Positions 16,570 to 25,418 of a stretch of DNA of 64,000 nucleotides are shown one piece after another. The stretch's first letter is position 1. Every line of letters starts with the position of its first letter. The notes beneath the pieces are model-generated. The model searched no databases and was not told the origin of the DNA. It saw only the letters and a program-made list of their open reading frames with translations. Both the position numbers and the translations under genes were made by a program. Source of the stretch: Nocardia suismassiliense (lineage in GTDB: Bacteria > Actinomycetota > Actinomycetes > Mycobacteriales > Mycobacteriaceae); contig NZ_LT985361.1 in NCBI RefSeq assembly GCF_900269665.1, positions 9,058,434 through 9,122,433 of the forward strand, read 5' to 3'.

Positions 16570-17022
16570 TCAGTCGAGACCGAGCTCAGCCGCGGCCCGC
16601 GGATCGCAGTCTTCGAGCAGATCCAAGCAGCGCGCGTACTCTTCCGTTTCCCCGATCACCTTCGCCGCACGGGCCAGCGCACCGACGCTGCGCAGGAACC
16701 CACGGTTGGGCTCGTGGCTCCACGGCACCGGGCCGAAGCCCTTCCAGCCGTTGCGGCGCAGCAGATCGAGGCCGCGGTGGTAGCCGGTGCGGGCGAACGC
16801 GTACGCCGCGAGGATGTCGTGATTGATCGGCTCGTCCTGGGCTTCGCCGCTGGTCAGCGCCGCTTCGGCCAGGTAGGCCCAGGCGATCGAGGCCGCCGGA
16901 TGATCGGCGGCGACGCGGAACGGATCGGCCTTGTCGAGCAACGCTTCTTCCGCGTCGGAGATTTCGGGCAGGAGTACCGGCTGGGGGCCGAGGAGATCAC
17001 CGAACGAGGTCATGGGCTTCAT
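16570..17022 (-). CDS. DUF3151 family protein (Rv0360c-like)
   Basis: About 150 residues, cytoplasmic. It matches a family widely kept in actinobacteria: 'MTSFGDLLGP', 'VAADHPAASIAWAYLAEAAL', 'AYAFARTGYHRGLDLLRRNGWKGFGPVPWSHEPNRGFLRS'. The regular helices suggest a TPR-like helical fold. The start may be 17022 or the ATG at 17013. Position next to the purA-M50 block and divergent from the Rv0361-like gene is the same as in mycobacteria. The molecular role is unknown. Confidence 0.85.
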   Translation of the reverse strand: MKPMTSFGDLLGPQPVLLPEISDAEEALLDKADPFRVAADHPAASIAWAYLAEAALTSGEAQDEPINHDILAAYAFARTGYHRGLDLLRRNGWKGFGPVPWSHEPNRGFLRSVGALARAAKVIGETEEYARCLDLLEDCDPRAAAELGLD

Positions 17023-17209
17023 TGTGCACCGATGCCCCGTTTCCCGGCGCATGCGCTCCGTCGGCGGCGCGAACTCGATCCCACCGCACCTCTTCGGCGT
17101 ACCTCGGCATTCGCTGCGGCCATGCGTGCTCTGAGAACGGACTACCTCGGCCTCTGCCCGTTAAGCTGGCCGTCGAGTTCAACTGTTCCGCCTGACCGAG
17201 GGGTAGTGC

Positions 17210-19753
17210 GTGTCCGACCCGAACGACGACAAGAACCCGGCGAGCGCCGACCCGGCAACCCCGGCCGCAGCCGACGCACGCCCGGCAGACACCACGGTCC
17301 GCCACCCGGTCGCTCCCCGCCCGGCGGAACCCTCGCCCGTAGCGCCCACGCGACCGATTCCCGCCGCGGGTGCGAAGAGTGGTGCGGATAGTAAGGACGC
17401 GGCGGATACTTCGGCCGACTCCCCTGCCGCAGCTTCGGGCGCGCCGGGATCGCCCGATGCCGAGAACTCCGGTAAACCCGCCGTGAAATCCAGCGGCACG
17501 TCGCCGGATGCCGCCCAAAATGCGGGTTCCGGCACGTCAGACAGCTCGAACTCTGGTGCAAAAACCGGCGATGCCGCAGCGGCAACCGCTGCCGAGCCGG
17601 GGAACGGCGCTGAGCCCGTATCGGCCGACTCGACCGCCGACAAGGCCGCGCCCGCCCGGACGGCAGGGCAGAAGTCCGGCGCGACCGAACCCGGGGCCAT
17701 CCCGAAGATCAACGCACCGGCTCAGCCCGCGAAGTCCGCCGGCGCGGCCCCGCCGAACAGTCCCGCTCCGGGGAAAGCAGCACCGGCCGCGGGTAGCACC
17801 GCCAACGCCGAGGCGAAGACCGAAGCGATCGCCCGCAACGAGAAGCCCGGCTCCGCGACACCTCCCGCCGAATCACCTGCCGAGCAAGCCTCGAAAACCC
17901 CGGCGGCGCAAGAAAATAAGCCTACTTCCGGCGACGTGGTCGCCGATATCGCCAAGAGTGGTGCCGCTCCGAAGGCAGCGCCCGCAGCCGAAACCGAAGT
18001 AATCAAACGGGACAGCCAAACCTCCGCCGGCTCCACGACCGGCACGAACCGCCCGCCCGCAACCGGCACACCCCCGCAATCAGCATCGACGGCGCAATCG
18101 AGCGCGAAACCCGCAGCCGCGCAACAGACCAGCTCCGCGCCCGGCGGTGCCGCACCAGCCACACCCGATGCCGACCGATCCGGCGCGACGGCGACACAAC
18201 CTGGTGCGACCGCCCAATCCGGCGCCCCCGCCGCCCAATCCGACGCAAAAGCGACGCAAACCGGCGACAAGGCCGCACAACCTGATGCGCCCGCCGCGCA
18301 ACCCGGTGCGTCCGCGACGCAACCCGGCGCAACAGCGGCAATATCCGGTACGCCTGCCGCACAAACCGCCGGTCCGGCAGCGCAACCCGGCACGCCTGCA
18401 CAACCCGGCGCCACCACCGCACAAACCGGCAGCCCCGCGACGTCACCCGGTGCGACGCCGACACGGCCTGGCGCGCCCGCAGCACAACCTGCCGCGACGG
18501 CAGCACAAACCGGCACGGCGGCAGCCGCTGCGGCCCAGAGCGAAACTGCCAGGGGTACAACCACTCCCGCGGACGCAGCGGCGACCGCGCCGGACAGCTC
18601 CGCTCCGTCGAAGTCCCGCCCCTGGTTCGGCGGGGAGAAGGCCGGTGCTGCGCAGGACAGCGCACCCGACAAGCCCGCAGCGGCCGAGCAGCCCGAAGCC
18701 GCGCAAGCACCGGAACCCGAGATCGCTGACGGGGATGCGCCGACCACGGTGATGCGGGTGCAGCGTCCTGCGCCTCCGGTGGAGGATGCCGCTCCCGACG
18801 CGGACACCGTCAAGATGAATACGGCGGCGCCGGACGCCGGGCAGCAGCCGCCGGGGTCCGAAGACGTGACCATGGCGATGCCGGTGATCAAGCCGGGCGT
18901 GCTCGAGCCGGACGACGCGCAGACCGTTGCGCTGCCGATCCAGCGGCCCACCGACGCGCCGAAGCCGGCCGGGACCGACCGGGTCACGCCGGGTGCGGGC
19001 CGGGTGCCGATCACCAAGCCGCCGACCACTCCGCGCTCCGCTCCGGGACCGAAGCAGCCTGTCCCGCAGGCCCCTTCGGCACCGCCGCCGAGCGGGTCCG
19101 GTCCGGTCGAGCAGACGCGGCCCGCGCCGGCGCATCCCGGCCTGCCACGCCAGCACGCGTCGGCCCCGTCGCCCGCGGATGTCCAGCCGACGATGCCCGC
19201 GCAGCCGATCGGCTCGCTGCGGCCACCGCAGCCGCGGCAGATCGCCCAGCCGCAGCGAATCGCCCCTCCCGCACAGGCGCCGACCGCCGCCGATCAGACC
19301 ACCTCGGGCCGGTCCAAGCGATGGCTGCTCGCGGTGGCGGGTGCCGCCGCGCTGGTGGTCGTGCTGGTCGGAGTGATCGTGGCGGTGGTCGTGAACTCGA
19401 CGGACAATTCGCCGGATACCCAGGTGCGCGCCGCGATTTCCGATTACACCGATGCGCTGAAGACCGGTGACCTGGCCACGTTGCGCGAGACCACCTGTGG
19501 TCCGCTGCACGATTTCTATCAGGGCATTCCGGCGGATCAATTCACCGGCGTGCATCAGCTGTCCATGGAGCGCCGCACCATTCCGGTGGTGGACAGCGTG
19601 GATGCCATCCGGATCACCGACGACACCGCGATCGCGCAGGCCACGGTTTATACCGAGGCCGATCCGGCCAAGCGCTCCGCGCGCACGTTCGACCTGCAGC
19701 GCACCGACGCAGGCTGGAAGGTCTGCGATCCGCCGTCCAGCGCTCCGCAATAG
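17210..19753 (+). CDS. Large low-complexity membrane protein (Rv0361-like)
   Basis: 847 residues with a GTG start. Residues 1-700 are disordered and built of Ala, Pro, Gln, Thr and Gly, including 16 tandem heptads at 329-438. One membrane segment lies at about 706-726 ('WLLAVAGAAALVVVLVGVIVAVVV'). The last 110 residues form a compact extracytoplasmic domain ('VRAAISDYTDALKTGDLATLRETTCGPL') of the NTF2-like/DUF4878 type, with two Cys. Mycobacterial Rv0361 has the same order with a much shorter N-terminal part. Function unknown; topology suggests a cytoplasmic tail and an outer sensor or binding domain. Confidence 0.82.
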   Translation: MSDPNDDKNPASADPATPAAADARPADTTVRHPVAPRPAEPSPVAPTRPIPAAGAKSGADSKDAADTSADSPAAASGAPGSPDAENSGKPAVKSSGTSPDAAQNAGSGTSDSSNSGAKTGDAAAATAAEPGNGAEPVSADSTADKAAPARTAGQKSGATEPGAIPKINAPAQPAKSAGAAPPNSPAPGKAAPAAGSTANAEAKTEAIARNEKPGSATPPAESPAEQASKTPAAQENKPTSGDVVADIAKSGAAPKAAPAAETEVIKRDSQTSAGSTTGTNRPPATGTPPQSASTAQSSAKPAAAQQTSSAPGGAAPATPDADRSGATATQPGATAQSGAPAAQSDAKATQTGDKAAQPDAPAAQPGASATQPGATAAISGTPAAQTAGPAAQPGTPAQPGATTAQTGSPATSPGATPTRPGAPAAQPAATAAQTGTAAAAAAQSETARGTTTPADAAATAPDSSAPSKSRPWFGGEKAGAAQDSAPDKPAAAEQPEAAQAPEPEIADGDAPTTVMRVQRPAPPVEDAAPDADTVKMNTAAPDAGQQPPGSEDVTMAMPVIKPGVLEPDDAQTVALPIQRPTDAPKPAGTDRVTPGAGRVPITKPPTTPRSAPGPKQPVPQAPSAPPPSGSGPVEQTRPAPAHPGLPRQHASAPSPADVQPTMPAQPIGSLRPPQPRQIAQPQRIAPPAQAPTAADQTTSGRSKRWLLAVAGAAALVVVLVGVIVAVVVNSTDNSPDTQVRAAISDYTDALKTGDLATLRETTCGPLHDFYQGIPADQFTGVHQLSMERRTIPVVDSVDAIRITDDTAIAQATVYTEADPAKRSARTFDLQRTDAGWKVCDPPSSAPQ
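18194..18523 (+). repeat. Tandem 21-bp coding repeat (16 heptapeptides)
   Basis: Sixteen imperfect copies of a 7-residue unit with the pattern (A/T)-Q-x-G-x-x-A; two units are 6 residues. The units keep the reading frame of the Rv0361-like gene (residues 329-438). Copy-number change between strains is likely. Confidence 0.85.
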
Positions 19754-19778
19754 CCGCGACGGAATCGAGCGGAAATGT

Positions 19779-19811
19779 TGTTCGGCTGCCCACTCAGTGG
19801 GCAGCCGAACA
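19779..19811. terminator. Long near-perfect hairpin after the Rv0361-like gene
   Basis: TTCGGCTGCCCACT with the flanking TG pairs exactly with AGTGGGCAGCCGAA, giving a stem of about 15 bp with a 3-nt loop (TCA), followed by CGTTTAAT. It lies 25 bp after the stop codon. The run of T is short, but stem strength makes a terminator likely. Confidence 0.75.
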
Positions 19812-19975
19812 CGTTTAATAGCCGATAAACATCAATCCCGAACAGCAATGAAAGCCCGTCGCGAGCCGGTAGATGAAGAACAAGCAAATTCGATAGCAAT
19901 TCCGTATCGATCGACGGTAGCGCTGCTCACACTCGGCTGGTCAACGGTCTTGTTCATTAGTAGCGTGGCCGCATC

Positions 19976-21049
19976 ATGGGCAGGGAACAGACGACGGCGC
20001 TCGAAACCGATGACGTACAGCAGACGGCGACACTGGCCGGCCAGCGGTTCCGCGTTCGGGACCACTATGAGGTCGGCCGGGAAAAGATCCGCGAATTCGC
20101 GCGAGCGGTGCAGAACCATCACGGCGCGCATCAGCAGGAGGCCGACGCACGCAAGCTCGGCCACGACGGTGTCATCGCACCGCCGACCTTCGCCTCGGTC
20201 ATCGGCTCGTCCGGCACCCGCTCGCTGCTCGAATCGGTGCTCACCGAGTACGACCTCTCGCAGATCCTGCAGACCGATCAGGTCTTCCAGGCGTATCGGC
20301 CCATCCTGGCCGGCGATCAGCTGACCAGCGAGATCCTGATCGAGTCGATCCGTCAGTTCGGCGACAACGACTTCGTCGTCGTCCGCTCCGCGCTGGTCAA
20401 CCAGCACGGCGAGCTGGCCCTCATCGGCTCCACCACGATCGTGGCCCGCCGCGGCGCCGAGGTGGATCCCGGCCTCACCGACGTGGTCGACAACATCATG
20501 ATGCACGGCCAGGTGGTCGAATTCCCCACGGCGGGCGGCGGTTCGCACGACAGTTCGGCGCTGATCCCGCTGGGTCTGGGCGAGCTACCCGCGCCGCCCG
20601 CCGACCGCGAGCTCGCGCCGGTGCACACGCTGCCCGACTTCGATCAGCTGTCCGTCGGCGATCAGCTGCCCGCCGGTTCCTTCCGGCTGGCCCGCGGTGA
20701 CCTGGCCAACTACGCCGGAGTCTCGGGCGATGCCAACCCCATCCACTTCAGCGATCACGCCGCCCAGCTGGTCGGCCTGCCCACGGTCGTCGCGCACGGC
20801 ATGTTGACCATGGGCCTGGCCGGTGGTTACCTGACCTCCTGGCTCGGCGACCCGACCGCCATCGCGAAGTTCAGCGTGCGGTTCTCCGGTTTCGTTCCGG
20901 TGCCGCCGAACTCGGCGAGCACGGTGGACTTCGCCGGCCGGATCAAGTCGCTCGATCCGCACACCCGCACCGCGACCATCGTGCTCGGCGGCACCTCGGA
21001 GGGCCGAAAGCTGTTCGGGCGGGCCATCGCTGAGGTTCGGCTGACGTAG
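19976..21049 (+). CDS. Fused MaoC-type (3R)-hydroxyacyl-ACP dehydratase (HadA/HadB-like)
   Basis: 357 residues in two hot-dog domains. Residues about 20-165 resemble HadA ('YEVGREKIREFARAV', 'LGHDGVIAPPTFAS'). Residues about 225-355 are the catalytic HadB/MaoC domain with hydratase-2 motif 'YAGVSGDANPIHFSDHAA', giving Asp252 and His257 as catalytic residues. In mycobacteria separate HadA and HadB dehydrate 3-hydroxyacyl-ACP in FAS-II elongation of mycolic precursors; fused forms occur in relatives. A role in FAS-II or in another fatty acyl dehydration is inferred. There is no had operon around it. Confidence 0.85.
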   Translation: MGREQTTALETDDVQQTATLAGQRFRVRDHYEVGREKIREFARAVQNHHGAHQQEADARKLGHDGVIAPPTFASVIGSSGTRSLLESVLTEYDLSQILQTDQVFQAYRPILAGDQLTSEILIESIRQFGDNDFVVVRSALVNQHGELALIGSTTIVARRGAEVDPGLTDVVDNIMMHGQVVEFPTAGGGSHDSSALIPLGLGELPAPPADRELAPVHTLPDFDQLSVGDQLPAGSFRLARGDLANYAGVSGDANPIHFSDHAAQLVGLPTVVAHGMLTMGLAGGYLTSWLGDPTAIAKFSVRFSGFVPVPPNSASTVDFAGRIKSLDPHTRTATIVLGGTSEGRKLFGRAIAEVRLT

Positions 21050-21150
21050 CGCGGCTTCGGTAGCAGCTCAGCCGCAGGTCGGACTGGGCGGTCCGAACAT
21101 TTTCCGGCGCACGAAATCCATACCCCACGGCTCCGCGATTTCGGCGCAGG

Positions 21151-21456
21151 ATGGATGTCGTGAGAACTACAGCACTACGCCGCGTGACCCCCGCGATCGG
21201 TGCCGCGTGCCTTGTGGTCGGCGTCCTTACCCTGGCACCGCCGACCGCTATCGCCGAGACCCCCACCGCAGCCTTTGTCGCACGCCCCGATTCGCATGAG
21301 ATCCCGCAGCGGGACGGCGAATCCGAGAAGAAGCGACGGGTGTACACCACCTGTGAACAAGCGCGCGCCGACTACGCGGGGCCGATCTACCGCGGGCTGC
21401 CGCAATACAACCCCATGCTCGACCGGGACGGCGACGGCTTCGCCTGCAACGAGTGA
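21151..21456 (+). CDS. Secreted small protein with Excalibur calcium-binding domain
   Basis: 101 residues. N-terminal signal peptide ('AIGAACLVVGVLTLAPPTAIA'), then a spacer and the Excalibur domain: 'YTTCEQARADYAGPIYRG' and 'LDRDGDGFACNE', with the DxDxDG calcium loop and two cysteines that should form a disulfide. Excalibur domains occur in extracellular actinobacterial and bacillary proteins. Its stop directly abuts the stop of the opposing regulator gene. A GTG at 21160 is an alternative start. Role unknown. Confidence 0.82.
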   Translation: MDVVRTTALRRVTPAIGAACLVVGVLTLAPPTAIAETPTAAFVARPDSHEIPQRDGESEKKRRVYTTCEQARADYAGPIYRGLPQYNPMLDRDGDGFACNE

Positions 21457-22575
21457 CTACTGCACGGCCTGGAAGGTCAACATCGTTGCGCCTATGCGGA
21501 TCTCGTCGCCGTCGGCGAGCAGGGCGCCGTTCTCGATCGGGTCGTCGTTGACGAAAACGCCGTTGGCCGAGTGCAGATCCTTGATCAGCAGTCCGGCCCG
21601 GCTCGGCATGATGTGCGCGTGATACCTGCTGGCCTTCGGGTCGTCGAGCACCAGGTCGTTGTCGGTCATCCGGCCGATGCGCAAGCCGCCCTGAGCAATC
21701 GACACCACCCGGCCGTCCGGTAGTCGCAGCTGCCCGCTGCGCACCGTACTCGGCGCCTCGGTGACGGTCTCGGTCATCGCCGCGGCCATCCGCTCGACCT
21801 GCCGGAGCTCGACGGTGCCGAGAGGTTCCTGGCGCAGTACCCGGTGTTCCAGCTCGATCAGGGCGGGGCCGGGATCGATGCCGAGTTCTTCGGCGAGCAC
21901 GGTCCGCACCCGGCGGCACGCGTCGAGTGCGTCGGCCTGCCGCCCGGACAGGTAGAGCGCGGTGATCAACTGTCCCCACAGCGGCTCGCGCAGCGGATGC
22001 TCGCCGGTCATCGCGACCAGCTCGCCGATCACCGATGACGCACGCCCGCAGGCGATTTCGGCGTCGATCCGGGCGGAGGCGACGGCGAGGCGCTCCTCGT
22101 CCATCGCGGTGGCGAAACCGTCGGCGAATTGCAGGCCGGCCAAATCGGCCAGCGCCCGGCCGCTCCACTCGCGCAGTGCAGCACCGTAGAGCTGGGCGGC
22201 GCCGGCGTGATCGCCGAGCGCGACCGCGCGGCTACCGGCCTCCCGGCTCGCCTCGAAACGTCCGAGATCGCAGGCGGTCTCGGCGACTTCGAGGCGGTAG
22301 CCGGAGGATTCGGTGCGCAATACCAGCGCCGGATCTACACCCGAATTACGCAGCGCCTTGCGGATATTCGAGACGAACACCTGCAGGCTGGCGGCGTAGG
22401 AGTCGGGCGGATCCTCGTTCCACACCATGTCGGCCAGCGCGGCCGACGACACGGCGCGCCGCCGATTCACGGTGAGTGCGGCCAGCAAAGCCCGCGGCTT
22501 GGGCCCGCCGACCGCCACCGGCTCACCGCCGACTAGCAACCGGACGGGCCCGAGCACGCGCACATCCAGACACAT
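21457..22575 (-). CDS. BTAD-FHA transcriptional regulator (EmbR-like, SARP family)
   Basis: 372 residues in three domains: an OmpR/SARP winged helix at about 10-95 ('PKPRALLAALTVNRRRAVS'), the bacterial transcriptional activation domain at about 100-250 ('ELGIDPGPALIELEHRVL'), and an FHA domain at about 290-370 with 'LRIGRMTDNDLVL', 'ASRYHAHI' and 'LHSANGVFVND'. FHA binds phosphothreonine, so activity should depend on a Ser/Thr kinase, as for mycobacterial EmbR with PknH. No kinase gene is in the window. It begins 30 bp after fba on the same strand and could be read through from it. Confidence 0.9.
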   Translation of the reverse strand: MCLDVRVLGPVRLLVGGEPVAVGGPKPRALLAALTVNRRRAVSSAALADMVWNEDPPDSYAASLQVFVSNIRKALRNSGVDPALVLRTESSGYRLEVAETACDLGRFEASREAGSRAVALGDHAGAAQLYGAALREWSGRALADLAGLQFADGFATAMDEERLAVASARIDAEIACGRASSVIGELVAMTGEHPLREPLWGQLITALYLSGRQADALDACRRVRTVLAEELGIDPGPALIELEHRVLRQEPLGTVELRQVERMAAAMTETVTEAPSTVRSGQLRLPDGRVVSIAQGGLRIGRMTDNDLVLDDPKASRYHAHIMPSRAGLLIKDLHSANGVFVNDDPIENGALLADGDEIRIGATMLTFQAVQ

Positions 22576-22605
22576 GAGCTGTCGAGCCCCCGGTGGGTTG
22601 ATGGG

Positions 22606-23640
22606 TCAGGCGCTGATCGACCTTCCCGCGGACTTCAGATCATTGCATGCCTCGGTGACACGTGCCGCCATCGCGGTTTCCGCCTTCTTGAGGTAGCTGC
22701 GCGGGTCGTAGACCTTCTTGTTGCCGACCTCACCGTCGATCTTGAGCACACCGTCGTAGTTGGTGAACATGTGCGTGACGATCGGGCGGGTGAACGCGTA
22801 CTGGGTGTCGGTGTCGACGTTCATCTTCACCACACCGAAACGCAGCGAATCCTCGATCTCGGACTTCAGCGAGCCCGAACCACCGTGGAAGACGAAGTCG
22901 AACGGCTGCGCGTCCTGACCGAGACCCAGCTTGGCCGCGGCCACCCGCTGGCCCTCGGCCAGCACCTCGGGCTTGAGCTTCACGTTGCCCGGCTTGTACA
23001 CACCGTGCACGTTGCCGAAGGTCGCGGCGAGCAGGTACTTGCCGTTCTCGCCCGCGCCGAGCGCGTCGATCGTCTTCTGGAAGTCCTCGGGCGAGGTGTA
23101 GAGCTTGTCGTTGATCTCGGCCTCGACGCCGTCCTCTTCACCGCCGACGACACCGATCTCGACCTCGAGAATGATGTTGGCCTGCGCGCAGGACTTCAGC
23201 AGTTCCTGGGCGATCTCGAGGTTCTCGTCGATCGGGATCGCGGAGCCGTCCCACATGTGCGACTGGAACAGCGGGTGCTGACCGTTGTTCACCCGCTCCT
23301 GGGAGATGGCGATCAGCGGCCGGACGAAGCCGTCCAGCTTGTCCTTGGGGCAGTGGTCGGTGTGCAGCGCGATGGTGATGTCGTACTTCGCGGCGACCAC
23401 GTGCGCGAATTCGGCCAGCGCGACCGCACCGGTCACCATGTCCTTCACGCCCTGACCGGAGCCGAATTCGGCGCCGCCGGTGGAGAACTGGATGATGCCG
23501 TCGCTGCCTGCCTCGGCAAAACCCTTGATGGCCGCGTTGATCGTCTCCGACGACGTGCAGTTGATGGCGGGGAAGGCAAAGGAGTTCGCTTTGGCCCGAC
23601 CGAGCATCTCGGCGTAGACCTCCGGAGTCGCGATGGGCAC
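22606..23640 (-). CDS. fba: Fructose-bisphosphate aldolase, class II
   Basis: 344 residues, the length of the mycobacterial zinc enzyme. It cleaves fructose 1,6-bisphosphate into dihydroxyacetone phosphate and glyceraldehyde 3-phosphate in glycolysis and catalyses the reverse in gluconeogenesis. 'TIALHTDHC' gives Asp95 and zinc ligand His96; 'FVFHGGSGS' and 'VVKMNVDTDTQYAFT' are conserved substrate loops. The GTG at 23640 has GGAGG 7 bp upstream, so the longer open frame is not used. It is divergent from dedA, as in mycobacteria. Confidence 0.97.
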   Translation of the reverse strand: MPIATPEVYAEMLGRAKANSFAFPAINCTSSETINAAIKGFAEAGSDGIIQFSTGGAEFGSGQGVKDMVTGAVALAEFAHVVAAKYDITIALHTDHCPKDKLDGFVRPLIAISQERVNNGQHPLFQSHMWDGSAIPIDENLEIAQELLKSCAQANIILEVEIGVVGGEEDGVEAEINDKLYTSPEDFQKTIDALGAGENGKYLLAATFGNVHGVYKPGNVKLKPEVLAEGQRVAAAKLGLGQDAQPFDFVFHGGSGSLKSEIEDSLRFGVVKMNVDTDTQYAFTRPIVTHMFTNYDGVLKIDGEVGNKKVYDPRSYLKKAETAMAARVTEACNDLKSAGRSISA

Positions 23641-23918
23641 AGTAAGACCTCCGTGTTTGTTGCGGCAAAGACCTATTTTGTCAGCCACCACCCTAGGACA
23701 GCAGTGTTTCGCCTGGTATCCAGGGAGGCCGTGTAGTGCCCGCACGAGTGACCAGGCGGTAGTCAGCACGGAACCTTCAGGTGACCAGCAGGTAGTTTGG
23801 CGCACAGGGCGGGGTTTCTCAGCCGAACCCGGTACTGTGGGCCCGGTAATTGCGCTGGCCGCCTCCGATGCGATGGCAAGTGATCAGGCCAGCCGTATCC
23901 AGAACAGGAGACCACCGC

Positions 23919-24641
23919 GTGATTCTGCTGGCAGCGACAGAATCGGTGACAAGCAACCTCGCACTCACGGAGTTGCTCGACCCGATGCACCTGCTCACGG
24001 AGACGTGGCTCAAGAACGCGGTGCTCCCGGCCATTCTGGCGATCGTCTTCATCGAGACCGGTCTGCTCTTCCCGATCCTGCCCGGCGATTCGCTGCTGTT
24101 CACCGGCGGCCTGCTCGCGGCGCAGCCGAATCCGCCGGTGTCGATCTGGGTGCTCGTGCCCGCCGTCACGTTCATCGCTTTCGCAGGCGACCAGAGCGGG
24201 TATTGGATCGGCCGGGCCATCGGACCCGCGCTGTTCCACAAGGAAGACACCCGCTTCTTCAAGAAGCACTACGTCACCGAGACGCACGAGTTCTTCGAGA
24301 AGCACGGGCCCAAGACCATCATCCTGGCCAGGTTCGTGCCGATCGTGCGCACGTTCATGCCGGTGCTCGCCGGTGTGTCCAAGATGGACTACCGCAAGTT
24401 CGTCGCCTTCGACATCGTCGGCGCGATCCTGTGGGGCGGCGGCATCACCGTGCTGGGCTACTTCCTGGGCAACGTCGCGTTCATCCGGGATCACGTCGAG
24501 GCGATCTTCCTGCTGATCGTGTTCGTCTCGATCCTGCCCGGCGTCATCGCGGTGGCGAAGAAGCTGCTCAATCGTCGCGCGGAGCCGGCGGTTCGGCCTG
24601 AGGCCGAGCTGACCGTCTCGACGAACGAGCCGACCCGCTGA
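23919..24641 (+). CDS. DedA-family membrane protein, copy 1 (Rv0364-like)
   Basis: 240 residues with GTG start; AGGAG lies 8 bp upstream. The DedA/SNARE-associated core is visible: 'VFIETGLLFPILPGDSLLFTGGLLA', 'FAGDQSGYWIGRAIG', 'FFEKHGPKTIILARFVPIVRTFMPVLAGVSKM'. Conserved Glu/Asp in the re-entrant loop and the Arg in 'ARFVPIVRT' are present. DedA proteins are linked to membrane-potential homeostasis and undecaprenyl phosphate or phospholipid flipping. It sits next to fba as in mycobacteria and is followed after 4 bp by a second DedA gene. Confidence 0.9.
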   Translation: MILLAATESVTSNLALTELLDPMHLLTETWLKNAVLPAILAIVFIETGLLFPILPGDSLLFTGGLLAAQPNPPVSIWVLVPAVTFIAFAGDQSGYWIGRAIGPALFHKEDTRFFKKHYVTETHEFFEKHGPKTIILARFVPIVRTFMPVLAGVSKMDYRKFVAFDIVGAILWGGGITVLGYFLGNVAFIRDHVEAIFLLIVFVSILPGVIAVAKKLLNRRAEPAVRPEAELTVSTNEPTR

Positions 24642-24645
24642 GCGC

Positions 24646-25344
24646 GTGTTCGCGGCGTCCTCGCCCCTAGCAGTGGGCACCTTCGATCCGCTGATGTCAG
24701 CGGGGCCCGCGCTCGTCTGGACAGTGGTGCTCACCTTTGTCTTCCTCGAATGCGCGGTCATCCTCGGGCTGTTCCTGCCCGGCGACTCCATGCTGATCAC
24801 CGCGGGTGTGGTGATGGCCTCGCACGCCTCCGGCGAGGCGCAGGTGTGGGCACTGTCGCTGGGCACCATGGTCGCGGCCATCGCGGGCAACCAGGTCGGT
24901 TACGTCATCGGCGCGCGCACCGGGCATCGCCTGGTGGCCCGCAAGAACGGCCGCTACATCAATACCCGCAACCTGCAACGGGTCACCGAGTTGTTGCAGC
25001 GGCACGGGTTCGTCGCGGTGCTGATCGCCCGCTGGATTCCGTGGGTGCGCACGCTGTGCCCGACGGTCGCGGGCGCGGCCGGCATGGACCACCGCAAGTT
25101 CACCATCGCGAGCACGATCGGCGCGATCATCTGGGCGCCGGTGCTGCTGTTGATCGGGTACTACGCGGGCAGCTTCCTGGATCGGGTGCCGTGGCTGATG
25201 CCCATCGTGATCGGCACGCTGGTGGTCGGCCTGGTCCTGGGGACCGGGCTGGGGATCCGGCACTACCGGCAGGAGATGGCGAAGCCGCCGGAGGAGTTCG
25301 ACCTGGAGACCACGCCGAGCATGGCGGTCGACGCCGAGAACTGA
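24646..25344 (+). CDS. DedA-family membrane protein, copy 2
   Basis: 232 residues with a GTG start 4 bp after copy 1; an ATG at 24694 is possible. It carries the same core: 'VFLECAVILGLFLPGDSMLITAGVVMA', 'IAGNQVGYVIGARTG', 'RHGFVAVLIARWIPWVRTLCPTVAGAAGMDHRKF'. In the second motif the Asp of copy 1 (GDQSGYW) is Asn here (GNQVGYV). Two adjacent but clearly diverged DedA genes may act on different lipid substrates or as partners; this is inference. Confidence 0.88.
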   Translation: MFAASSPLAVGTFDPLMSAGPALVWTVVLTFVFLECAVILGLFLPGDSMLITAGVVMASHASGEAQVWALSLGTMVAAIAGNQVGYVIGARTGHRLVARKNGRYINTRNLQRVTELLQRHGFVAVLIARWIPWVRTLCPTVAGAAGMDHRKFTIASTIGAIIWAPVLLLIGYYAGSFLDRVPWLMPIVIGTLVVGLVLGTGLGIRHYRQEMAKPPEEFDLETTPSMAVDAEN

Positions 25345-25418
25345 CCGCCGGGTTTCCGCACGATCGGACCGGGTACGCCTGACACGGGCAATTTCCCGCC
25401 GTCCGAGGAGCTGCGGGC

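Noticed and set aside
18194..18523. CRISPR-like periodicity
   Set aside because: The repeats are 21 bp, contiguous, in frame and without spacers; they are coding minisatellite units.
17722..19750. Long frames opposite the Rv0361-like repeat gene
   Set aside because: Repetitive sequence keeps several frames open. Only the + frame ends in a membrane segment and a structured domain and has a plausible start.
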